64,000 bases of DNA, from positions 1,255,685-1,319,684 of the forward strand of contig PTFA01000043.1 in NCBI GenBank assembly GCA_003342895.1. The letters run 5' to 3'. Shown here one piece after another: positions 48,151 to 59,130 of this stretch. The DNA is from Casuarius casuarius (lineage: Eukaryota; Chordata; Aves; Casuariiformes; Casuariidae). Both the position numbers and the translations under genes were made by a program. The notes beneath the pieces were generated by a model, which was not told the DNA's origin, made no database searches, and saw nothing but the letters and a program-made list of their open reading frames with translations. Position 1 is the stretch's first letter, and every line of letters begins with the position of its first letter.

Positions 48151-50094
48151 TTTCCCCACCATTCTTCCTCCTTGGACCTTCCTACCCTATGCTAATGTCC
48201 CCATCAGCATTTTCTATGCGTAAAAACAAAAACTCTTCATCTTCAGGCAGCTGGATCCTCTTGCAAACCTGGCTGTTGAGTTGTTCTGTTCGGTACTTCA
48301 AGAGCAATATGTTCCTTGTAAAATAGGGGACAAGAGTGTATGTATTTTGCTAAGTGGTGCCTAAGGCAATCCCAGGACCACCTCTGTGGATCTGTATCAT
48401 GTTTCTGCAGCTGCGTACCATACGTGAAGTTTGTTCTCCTTGTTGTCGGCCATCATGGCACACAGGANCTAAGATTTCAGGGATCTGATGCAGTGATTCC
48501 CAAATCTCTTTTCTATTTAGTAGAAATATCAAGACATCCTCCCTCTTCATTTTTTGCTGCAAATCTTGTGATTTTTCTCTGCGTATATTTGTCAGCTACT
48601 TTATTATGAGATCAGGTCTAGGGTTCTTTATTATTCATAGCATCTCCTTATCTCACCTGCCAAATCAGAATCAGTCTTTCAGTACAATGACACCTCAGTA
48701 TACTGTAATCAGGTTATGGCTGACCTTAGGCATGAAGAGGAAATGGGTAAGAAGCTGTCTTCTGGACCAGTAGGGCACTATTCTGAAGTACAAGATGCCA
48801 TCTGACTGCCTTTCCTCTTGGAGCTATGTGCAGGAGAGAGAAGGTAAAGGGCAAAGAATGACTTCGTCCTTCAGTACTTCCGAGCTATGTAGCTGATGCT
48901 GCAAAAAGTGTGAAGGGAGGGAGAGGAGTCACAGGGATCCCAATTCTTTCCAGCGCAGCANCCCTCCAATCCCAATTTCTTTTGATACCAGCTCTGAGCA
49001 GTAGCGTACCAAAAGCATAGGTGCTGTTTCTATATCGGCCTGTAAATACAGGCAAGACAGGTCCCGAGAAAATGGATGCGAGGGCACTTTTCTGCATCAT
49101 GAATCTTTGCTCAGCCACCATGCCAAAAGTGTTCCAAAGCTCTGAAATGATGGTCAGGATCTGACTTTTAGCAGGACTAATAGCAGGAGCTCAACAAGAA
49201 CAGCTGCTCTCATTTCCAGCATGCTTGAGAGCCGGGGCAACAGGAAATCTCACAGCTGAATTAACTCCTCAGGGAATCTAGTTTTTGCTGTTTGTTTTTC
49301 CTTATGTTCTTTCACTCCAGTCTCAACAACAACAAAGCGGCATTCAAACACTTATGCATGCTTCAGGGGCTGGTGGTGTCATTTTTCTTGCTCAATTCAC
49401 ATTCTGGTCCCAGTAGTGATTCCTTTGGTCCCAGGCTCCTAGCAAGTCAAGGAGAAGGAAGAGAAGAGAATTTAAGAGTCTGGATGNGGTTCATCAGTAA
49501 TGAATTTTATAAACTCCTTGACAGTTTGCACTAGCTCCAACTTATCATGCTGAGTTTGCTTTCTAGGAAAATGACCACCACAGTTTCTGACAAACTCAAT
49601 GGTCTCAGCATAACATGGAAGAGATTATTTTAAGATGGATTCAGAGCCAAATGGCTAGCATCCTCTTTTTTAAGGAAACCTGTATATCTGATGAAATTCT
49701 CTGCCTTAACACACTCAGCCTTACCAGGCCTTGGACCAGGATGAAGGGGAAGATGAAGAAGAAATCCCCATCCAGAAATGAGAGAGCTGCTGGCTGCCTT
49801 TTCTATGCTATTGGGAATTATATTTAAAGTTGGGAATATATCTTCTCACCTACTAGAGTGGCTGGCAAATGAGCGGCATTTATATCATAAAAGGTTCCCA
49901 AGCCATTCTTTTGTGCACCTTTCAAAAGAAATCAGTGTTCTCCATGTTCAGCAGGTCTCCTTTACTGAACAGCTGCTTAGCAATATGCTTTCTCTGCTCA
50001 GCTTGTCCTTGAGTGTGGAGGGATTGTTTTACACTGGGATAAAGAATACATTATAGACACGATTTACAGAAATACTGAGATCCTAAAAGAAGTA
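48151..50094. other. Unannotated sequence
   Basis: The CR1-like similarity may extend to about 48290 in very degraded form. The remainder has no recognisable features; the short open frames are unconvincing. Confidence 0.4.
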
Positions 50095-50215
50095 CATGAC
50101 TGCACTGGGACTCAAGAGATTTGGGTTCATCTTCTGACTGACTTACCAGATGACCTCAGCCTCACTGTCCATAGGGCAGTGATGAGAATAATCAAATAGC
50201 TACTTGTGTGTCAAA
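50095..50215 (+). mobile_element. MIR/CORE-SINE relic
   Basis: gcactgggactcaagagatt, tgggttcatcttctgactga, cttaccagatgacctcagcc and atgagaataatcaaat follow the forward MIR order (…agactgcctgggttcgaatcc…, cacttactagctgtgtgacct…, …ggggataataat…). Confidence 0.6.
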
Positions 50216-53200
50216 CACAAAAGCTGGGGGTAAGCACTGCTGTAGAACAGTGAGACATGATTATTAATAGCTTGCATGATTATTCCCAAACACACGCAGT
50301 CTCATAATATTGCCTTCATTTGGCATAGCACTGCCTGAGAACAGCAAGAGGAAAACATTGTTTTGCTCTAGTGTTTTAGTGATGACTGGAAGGGGAGATA
50401 CAAGCAGAGTATCTGCATTGCCCCTGCAGACAAACAAAATCCCCATGTCCCACAGGTAATTACCATCTCCTAATTGGGTTTGAAAACAGGAGATTTGAAT
50501 CTGAATGCACAGAGTTTGCACCAAAATGAACAATTACTTGTCTGAGGGATTTGGTGGTTTCAAAACATGACAGGAAGAGGCTGAAACTGAGGCTTACCTG
50601 TGAGTTCCCAGATATCCCCTATAGACCTCCACTAACAAGCTGGTTACTTTTACTGGTTGGAATCAGAAGCCATGCTCACCCTATTGTCATTTTTTATCTA
50701 TCACTCTCNGCTCATTACACCAATTTAACTAATGGCAATTAATAGGAAAATTAAAATTGATAGCAAAATTAAGTACTCGGAGGAGAGTCACTGTTCCTAC
50801 GTAACTCCGGCATGCTTAATTATTGCCATAACAAAACCTGGGTAACAACGTGTGCATTGCAGACATGGACAGCTTGGCCTGACCCAGCCCCAGACCCTTC
50901 CTCCCTGCTGCATTCCCCAGTCTGGCGCTTGTGTCTGGAGACAGTGCTCCCCACTCCCCGCTATGTGCTCACTGTGCAATTTGAGAACTTTGGAGATGTT
51001 GTGCCAGGGTAGTCCCCCTTCTTGCTGTCCTCTGCTGATGAATGAGGAGATTTTACAGTATGGCTTGCATTGCAGAGATCAAAAATACCTACATTGCTCA
51101 ATACTAACACGGGCCTCTTTGAAAAGTCAGGTTTCTTCCAACAGACTGTCAAAGTCCTGCACCTGATACAAGAGGAAAGAGAAAGCTGTAAAACTGTCTG
51201 TGACCTTGGGGTTTGATTTCTCTGCAGCTCAGTTCATAGAATATCTACCTTGCCAATCCAGATGCTTAATTATTCAGTTTTTANAATGCTTTGAAAATGC
51301 AAGCTGTATCCCAGTGTTAAGGTATTACTACAAACAGGGTTCTGATATTTTACAGACCTCACTCAGCAGCACTTTTGATGTTATCTGCACCAACACTATT
51401 GTGACAATAGCCTCTCACGCTAGATCATCAGCAATGTCCAAACTTTCCACCCACGACATGCAGCATAAAACTCACCTACTTGAACTGAGCTGGCAGAATT
51501 AGAATTATCTTCTATATTTTCCATTACCAAGGCACCAGACACACATTTTACAAACATCCTTTCAGCAAGGGAATATGTCAGTTTACTGATACAATAATCA
51601 ACATAAATCTGCAAAACTCTTTTGCTGACATTTCTGACAGGGAACAAACCACAGTGTTAAACACACTCAGCCCTCATTCCCCCAGTGCAGCTTATCTGGA
51701 GCCGCTTGGTAGAGAGGATCTTGTGATTTTATGCTGGTGTATCCAATTTTATATTGATACCTGCTGTGTATGCGTGGAGCTGTAACTGTGCTGTGCCCAA
51801 GAGCAATCCTTACCATGCACTTACTATGCTGTGACTACCTCCATCATATACTTATAAATGGTTCCAAGCAGCGGAATAACATCTGTATTGATCTAAAGAA
51901 CATTTTATTGATTAAAGGCTACAGAAGAAACCATATGAAATGCAGGCCCATTATTTAACAATGTCTTTCCAGTACCTGTGTTGGAAATAGGAACACGAGG
52001 CTGTTAAATTTTTTATCAGATGGCTCCCACTGAGATTGCTGTAATGATGCGAAGTCAAATTGCTAGGCTTTCGGTTTGCTTAGGGTTTCTCCCCCTTCTA
52101 TACTCTTCTGTAGGGGGAGAGGAAAGATCTAAAGATGAAAATGATTCTGGATATTGACATTAAAATGATAAAGCAGGATGAAAGTGCCTCGCCNTACTTT
52201 TTTCTGCAAGCTGGTGCACAGTTCTAGAGAAGGAGACAGTGGGAGTGAGTAAGCTTTTTGGAAGGATGGCTTTCACAGATCCCCACCAGCCCGTACTTCT
52301 GTGGTCTGCGCAACTTGCGGTGTGTTTTATTTTGAATTAGATGATACTGTGGCATGTTGACGACCCATCCATCTCAAAGGCCTTGTTCTTAGGTTTGCAA
52401 GTAGAGAAGAGGGATTTGTAAAAGAGTTCTAGAAATGGCGCATGTTGGGCAATGATCTAATTTTAAAGAAACTCCACTTACTTGGGTAGCTGAGTGTTTT
52501 CAGGTATAACACAAGAGCAGGAGAAACTTGGAGTACGGGTACAGCGGATCAGAGAAAGGGTGCCTCCTGGCAGCAGCTGACAATTTCTTGTACCTTTTTG
52601 TTCACATCTTACATTCCTGTTTTGTTCCTGAAGAGAAACTCAGAAAATANCAACTGACATCTCTGCCAGGAAATAGGAAATGTAAATAAAACCCAACAGC
52701 CTCTTGGGAAATCCACATTCAAAGGCTTTCAGACTCAATCTGTACACAGCTCTGAACTCCCCAAGATTTGGGGAGTCTGTTCTTGTACGAGAAATCCAAT
52801 TTCAATTGTTTTACCATTGATGTTGTGTTGTAAGAGGAAAGATACCACAAGAAGGTGATGGAAATAAGCTAAGTCAGGAAATAGGATGAAATCAACATTT
52901 GTGGGGAGGAAAAGGGAAGAATTTGATATGATCCTGAATTCTGATATAGTTCAAAGAGGGTTTGGCTAGCTATGACATTATGGCCACATCATGAAACTTT
53001 CTGGTTATAGCTCGTTTTTAAGTGTGTCTTTGAGTGTGTTTAACACTTTGTCCTAAGCAGAGAAAAACCTAGTGATTTTGATAGTATCAAATCACAGAAA
53101 TGCTAAATACATGCTTTTAATGCATATCAGTTTGAAGAAAAATCCAGTCAGTATGTAGGAAGCAGAGGAATGAAAGGCTCGGTAAAGTCGGTTCTGAAGA

Positions 53201-53339
53201 TAAATTCCTTATTTCCTCTTCCCTCCCAAGTTTTTAAAACTGGTCTCTATTGAAGATTAATTATACTGGACTGAGTTAACTCAAATTGAATAGTCAACCT
53301 GTTAACTACAGAAACCCTTTGCATTTTCCATACCAAATT
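50216..53339. other. Unannotated unique sequence
   Basis: No recognised gene, RNA or mobile element across 3.1 kb. Open frames at 50.8-51.5 kb overlap in several registers. Composition is even and simple repeats are absent. Confidence 0.45.
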
Positions 53340-53368
53340 AGAAATTAGAAATACTAGAAATTAGAAAT
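53340..53368. repeat. Direct repeat, 13 bp x 2 with 3-bp spacer
   Basis: agaaattagaaat occurs twice, separated by act. Each copy is itself built from two GAAAT-type subunits. Simple local slippage. Confidence 0.8.
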
Positions 53369-53727
53369 TTATACCGCTTGCCAAATAATATTTTCTAAAT
53401 TGCCTCTTGTCAGTTTGAGACAGTGGATGCTGACGACTGAGCACAAGGCAGGTAGGAAGAAAGGACGGACTTCTAGTTCCAGTGCTTTGAAAGACTCATT
53501 GCAATCTTTGGTGAGTCTTTTCGCTTCTATTCCCACACCAACGTAATAGATTTAATTCAGAACAGGACACTCTGCCTTGGCTTTGCTAAGTGGCTTATTT
53601 TGAAGACAACAAATGGTAGAGAAGTATTATTATTACCAGGGCTGAGAAGGAATTTTTTCCAGCTTGTAAGAATTTTCTGCATTATCTTTTTAATCTTATC
53701 CCAAACCACAGAAAAGCAGTATTTTTA

Positions 53728-53728
<1 letters not shown>

Positions 53729-53780
<52 letters not shown>
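53729..53780. repeat. (TG)n microsatellite, about 21 pure units
   Basis: An uninterrupted GT run at 53739-53780, preceded by a broken gtgtgtatat leader. The length suggests a variable locus. Alternating purine-pyrimidine TG runs can adopt Z-DNA. Confidence 0.95.
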
Positions 53781-53782
<2 letters not shown>

Positions 53783-54344
53783 TTTTTCTTGCATGTACTC
53801 AACCCAATTGCAGTTTGAGCTAATAGATAAATTGAAGATTTTGAAAAAAACTTTTTCAGTCACTGTTTTGGGGAGTTATGGGACTTAAATTCTCTTCAGA
53901 ATAGTTTCACAGTGGTATTTTCAGGAAATGGAAACAGTTCATAAAAAATTACTTGCCAGACTTACTGGTGACGAGTAACTGACTATTTGCTTATAAATTA
54001 GTGCATTCTTGCAACTACCAAAAAATAAACACCTTTTCAGGATAATAAATGGTGAAAAAAGAATTTTAGAAGGAAGCTTATCCTTTAGAAATAATAGCAC
54101 ATGACAAAACAAATTGGAAATTTAAGAACATTTTGTTCTTAACATGTGAAAAAATGTTCTATGATTTGCAAGAGGATAAGCAAAGCTTTGAGCATTCTCT
54201 CAAGTGATGGGTTAACTGTTCAGCCTGGATTTGATCTGGACTCCTCAGCTGAAGCTGGAGAGCCTTTTCTGGTCAAGGCACTCAATCAGGGCCCAGTTCA
54301 GCTGGGTGTAGCTCCTAGCTGGACTTCAGATATCCTAAATCATT
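53781..54344. other. Unannotated AT-rich sequence
   Basis: No gene or repeat recognised. Rich in short A and T runs. Confidence 0.4.
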
Positions 54345-54445
54345 TTTGATATATCACTTCCTACCTCCTTTCTCCACCTGTGAAGGAGGGATAATAATGC
54401 ACATCTCTACCTTGTCTTCTATATTAAAATGTTAAGATCCTTAGC
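54345..54445 (+). mobile_element. MIR/CORE-SINE relic
   Basis: cacttcctacctcctttctc, cacctgtgaaggagggataa, taatgcacatctctaccttg and aaaatgttaagatccttagc match the forward MIR order (…cctcagtttcctcatctgtaaaatggggataataatagtacctacctc…). The 5' part may extend upstream from 54210 (gcctggatttgatctggac). Confidence 0.6.
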
Positions 54446-56689
54446 TTGACATTCTTTGTTTCTGGGGAACATATGGCACTCAGCATAAGAAGGTGTACTC
54501 TGGTTAGATGTGCGGATAAGCCTGACTGGTAATACTGCAGATTGAATGTGGGATNTGTAAACTTTGAACACAGTTTGAAGGCCAACCAGTGTGTCGACCT
54601 CCGTGGTTTTGCCTACAGAGTGTGTTGTTCACCCTTAGCTACAGCCTGAGGTGCTCCTGCAATGGCTCAATCAACTCAGAGGACTCAAAGGGAAGAACCT
54701 GTAGAGCAATGCATTTTGGTGACGTGCAGAGGAACGGAGGAAATGGCGAGGCCTGGTAGCACGAAAGCAATAAAACTACAGACATTCACATAACTAAAAT
54801 AGAGCACAGGGGTCTATACAGCCATACATGAGGTCTTCCCCCTTGTGGCTTTCCTTATAATGTCTCAAGGACCCTGGAAATCATAGAGTCAAGGACACAG
54901 CTGAAACGCAGTCTGGCTGTGTAGCCTGTCACAACATACCAGCAACCCCCTTAGGGATGTTTATACAATTTACTGGTGACAGGTAATGCAAACGCTGTGT
55001 TCAGAACATTTACAAAACAAACTGATCCTCTCTTACACTTACTGTTTTGCTACTGGAAGGAGACTTTTTTCTTCAGTTAGTTACAGTTCATTAACTGCTA
55101 CCATTGAATGGTTCTTATTTTAATTTCTTTGATCTAATCCAGACAGGTTTTCCCATTTNCAGCATTCAGCCAGAGTATAAGTTTTGGCTCAGATAATGAA
55201 ATACATAACTAATTCACATTAATGACTATTACAGGACACCTAGAAATGTTCAGCCAATCCAATCACTCAATATGCTGAACATTTTAATCGCTTCTTTAAG
55301 AAGAGAAATGCTGCCTCATGCAGTGGAACAGCTAAAGGACCATTCGCTTTTTCAGCATTTGTTTAAAAAATATTGGAAGAGTTTTGAAACATCTGAATCA
55401 AAAAATGTAAACGTACAGTTTTGGCAGAGGAAGGAAGGGGACACTTAATATCTCTCCACAGAGCCATGNAAAGGGAGGCTCTCAGGTGCCCTGAGACAGG
55501 AATGGCAATTTTCAGTCNGGACTCAGGTCCTGCGAGTACTTCCATCAGCGAGGACCTGAATGCCAACGCCTGGGAATCACAGCCAGGGGACCCACGTGGT
55601 TCCCAGTCGGAGATTTGTGGGGCTCAAATCTAATAGGCTGAAACAAAGACAACCTTTGGAAAAAGACTGAGTCCTTCTCTAACTTAGATCATAATTCAGT
55701 GTTTTATCACAAAGGTATTATCTCTATGCACTCTGTGGTCTTGCAGGAGCCAGAGAAACATCGTCATTCTGTTTGTGACATTTTTCTGCCTTCTCAGATT
55801 TGAACAGTCTGCAAGAAAAATAAGCTGCACTTCCAGAAGAAGCAGACTCCAAAGTGGAATAAAATGCTCACAGATTTGAGGAGAAAATGGGAAAGGGACA
55901 GGAATCACAGCCATTCCCATTTAATTTGCCTTTTTCCACTTGAAGGGGCAAAACTTCTGAACTGAACTTAGCAAAGTGATTCCATGAGCCAGATCCAATA
56001 AATTGATGGCTTCTATTCAGTAAATAGAGTTTGCTGTGTAAAAAGTAAATAACAGTTCTTTATATCTTTAGCATTTTCTGATGCTTCCTTATGATCAGAG
56101 GATTGAAAGGCAACTGTAAAAACTTCCGATTAGAAAAAATGGAGAACGTAGTACTTCTAGTTCTCCTGATTTATGAGAAGGACTTGGATTAGCATAGGAA
56201 AATGAACCCACAAAACCCAAAGCAATCCTGTTGCTTGTCCATCGCTCATCATGGGAGACTCACAGTTACACAACAGTGAGAAGCTGAAATAAGCCAAACT
56301 GATCTCATACCAGGGAAAAATGCATAGCATTGCAAAGGCTGAAAAAACAACACCCCTATTCGGTTTTATGGCACGAGTCTGACATTATTTCGGTTCAATT
56401 ATCTATAATAGAAGCAGCCAATCTCTAAAAGGGCAAGAGAAATAAATTTTGACAGACAAAATCTGCCCATTGAAACTTTTTCCTAACCAGATCTCAGCAC
56501 CAGGCACAACTCCAAAGTGCTGGACCATGTTGCAGGGTGGAGCGTTATACTCCGCTGCATGCTGGTATATCTACAATAAAGAAAAATATCAGGAGTGCAA
56601 AATGCCTTTGGAATCCCAATTTTTTTTCTGGACAGTCTGTTTTCTAAAGCCATGAATGCTTTCAGTCAAATTCCTATTGGTTTATTTAT
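54446..56689. other. Unannotated sequence
   Basis: No recognised gene or mobile element. Two N positions occur close together at 55470 and 55518. Short open frames only. Confidence 0.45.
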
Positions 56690-57290
56690 GAATGGGGAAG
56701 CGGAGAAATGGCGGGAAAGGTGGAGTCTAAGGCAGAACAATTGTTGTGATTATTGCAATTAAAACCACCCCAAACTAGTTTCCAGCTAATTTCATTGCAG
56801 CTAAGCATCTGGGATTTTATTGCCATCATTTTTAGCAGTCAAACACTCTCTTTCTATCCCACTGAAGCTTCTCCTCTGCCTCCTGGTCTCCCACAGTATT
56901 GTAAATGGGGGACAATGTAACATAAGCCACAAAATGGGCTATTACTTAAATAAACGGATGGGGTCGTTTTCATTTATTTCATGGCAGCCATCCTCCACCC
57001 TTTGTTTTCCTTTGTGGTCGTTTTTTGATTGTCTTGTTTTGAAGCCAGGCAATTTGTCCCACACTCACTGCTGTTCACGGGCTAATTAGAATTTTAAAAG
57101 TAATTTAAACACCCTTTGCAGTGTGATGTTAATTCCCTCCAGATTGCTGGGAGCATTAGCTTCAGTGTTTGTTTATTTTAACTGACTCTAAAATATCAAA
57201 CACATTAGGCGCTGTACTGGATTTGGGATAATTCACCTTTAACAATAAATTTGTTATGAAACTAAGCATCCTATTTAATTAGCATTGGCC
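56690..57290. promoter_or_regulatory. Strong candidate conserved enhancer (SOX/TCF/homeodomain cluster)
   Basis: About 600 bp without simple repeats or N. It has a perfect 10-bp palindrome aacaattgtt (56737-56746), the facing pair of SOX ACAAT/ATTGT half-sites, followed by gattattgcaattaaaacc (C/EBP- or HLF-like plus homeodomain). Further on are gctaatttcattgcagc, ctttgttttcctttgtgg (SOX/TCF type), gggctaattagaattttaaa, aagtaatttaaacacc, ctatttaattagc. This density and order of motifs is typical of vertebrate developmental enhancers. The target gene is unknown. Confidence 0.4.
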
Positions 57291-58414
57291 TGTGCTTGTG
57301 GAGAGATCCACACTCCAAAAAGACGGCGTGGCTGAATGGCAGGGTGGCATCTCTCTGCAACCATAGTGTAACAGCAGAAGTCAAATGGGGAAGCGCGGCC
57401 CTGGCATTTCCCCCCTTACTGCTAGTCGGTGCTGAAGCCCCTGCTTCTGGGACAACCCTGCTGCTGCTATCTGTGCTAGCTGGACTGCTGCTGGACTGCA
57501 TGTGTGGGCCACCGCAGACACTTTGGTCTTTGCTTTTACTGCTTGAGGCCCAGAGAGCTTGAACTAGCTGCTGGCTTTGTTCCTTTAACAGCCATATATG
57601 AAACTTCCATGGTAGAAGTCAAACCCTGATCAGGCANGGACAATGATGAACGATATCCCCCGGCACATCAAGCCTAGCTACACCCACACTCGGATGCACT
57701 GCAGCTCCACTGGGACCCCGGAAGGACCATCCACCTTCCCGTGCTCTTCCTCTGCACTGCTGCCATCCCAGCAGACACGTGATGCTCNGAGCGCTCCTCC
57801 ACGCTCCCGTGAGACTGCCGCCGAGCCCATGGTTCACCCACTCTGGGCCGCTAACCGTGGTTGCATTAGAGATATCGTGCCATGGTACAAGAAACTCTGA
57901 ATCAGATCACAGGTGGCAATTTCTGACCACCCTTACGCTGATTTTTAACTGAAAATTAATATAAGAAGATTTTGCAAATTGAATTAACTGTGTAAGAAAT
58001 AATCACGATAGCACTAATAGCAGGAACTAGCAGTCAGGAATTTAGGAAGAATTAAGCAGAAAGAAATTAGTTGCAGTTTACAGCAAAGAATTAATACTAA
58101 AATATATTCACAGTCTGTGGAGTCATTATATTTATCTTCTTCTCAATCTCATTGAAAAGTCAAGCTATTTTATGAAAAAATAACTACTACANAATCCTGC
58201 ACTTTGCAAACATTGTATTATTTGTGCAAACAAAAAGCTAGTGTCTTTCTAATTCTCAGTAAAGAGTTGACACCACGTTCTAGAGTGAGCATTATTATAA
58301 GCAATTAAAACTGAACTCCACTTGTAAGACAAGTGCATAAGGTATACATTGGCAAGCATTAACCACCACTTATTTCTGGCGTGTTTGCTTATGCATTAAT
58401 ATTCTGATTTAGCC
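57291..58414. other. Unannotated sequence
   Basis: A GC-richer stretch (57.3-57.9 kb) has open frames in several registers and CpGs near 57780-57830, but no splice-bounded frame. 57.9-58.4 kb is AT-rich. Confidence 0.4.
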
Positions 58415-59130
58415 AGCTAAGAACATAAGAGCAGCTCTACCTGGATTCATCTAGCTGCGTATCCCGNCTTCAACAAGGGCAGTAAGTTGACACCCAGAGG
58501 AGAGCAAGAACACAGCAAATGTACACGGCGCTTTCCCTGAGCGCTCTCCCAATCTCTGCCAATNTTCAGCTCAAGGAATTTCCTGAACCTAGCACTATTT
58601 GCCATCTAGGAACACTCAATATATGTCTTTTCCAAATACTGTGCAGACTCTCTGGAACCCACACACATTTTCTGCAAATACAACATCCTTCACAGACCTA
58701 CTAACTCTTCTTCTGTCTGTCCTGAACACAGCTGCTAGTCCTGTTCATACCTCCCGATTTTTGTACTGGAAGTGATGGTGAACACACTATCCCCATCCAC
58801 TCCCTCTGGACCATTCACAGTTTTGTAGAGCTCTGTTGTGTTGTGAGTCTGTGAAGTCCTGACCTATTCGGTCACCTCTCTCAAAGAAGCCGTGCCNCAC
58901 TTCTGACCACCCTCGTTACCCTTCTCTGAATCTTCTCCAGCTCTAATACAATGGATAAAGGGAGCAAAACTGCTCAGGGTATCAGGATGTGGGTCAACCA
59001 TGCTTTTACAAAATGGCTTAGTTTTACTTTGTCTATTCCTTTCCTAATAACTCTTTTTTTTNATTTGCTTTTCTGGTAGCTTTAGAGTATTAAGGTGATA
59101 TTTTCATGGAATTTCAGTATGCCCTAACCT
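58415..59130 (-). mobile_element. CR1-type LINE 3' end (ancient, antisense)
   Basis: Several blocks, in correct order on the plus strand, match the antisense 3' end of the CR1 group that is abundant in turtles and crocodilians. First is the end signature agaacataagagcagctcta, ggattcatctagctgcgtat (58422-58465); then gttttgtagagctctgttgt (about 58821); then cgttacccttctctgaatct, tctccagctctaatacaatg (58914-58953); then ggatgtgggtcaaccatgct (58985-59004); then cctttcctaataactct (59039-59055) and atttgcttttctggtagct. The matched span covers only the non-coding/3' part, with no reverse transcriptase left. The element runs on the minus strand with its 3' end at the left. Confidence 0.75.
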
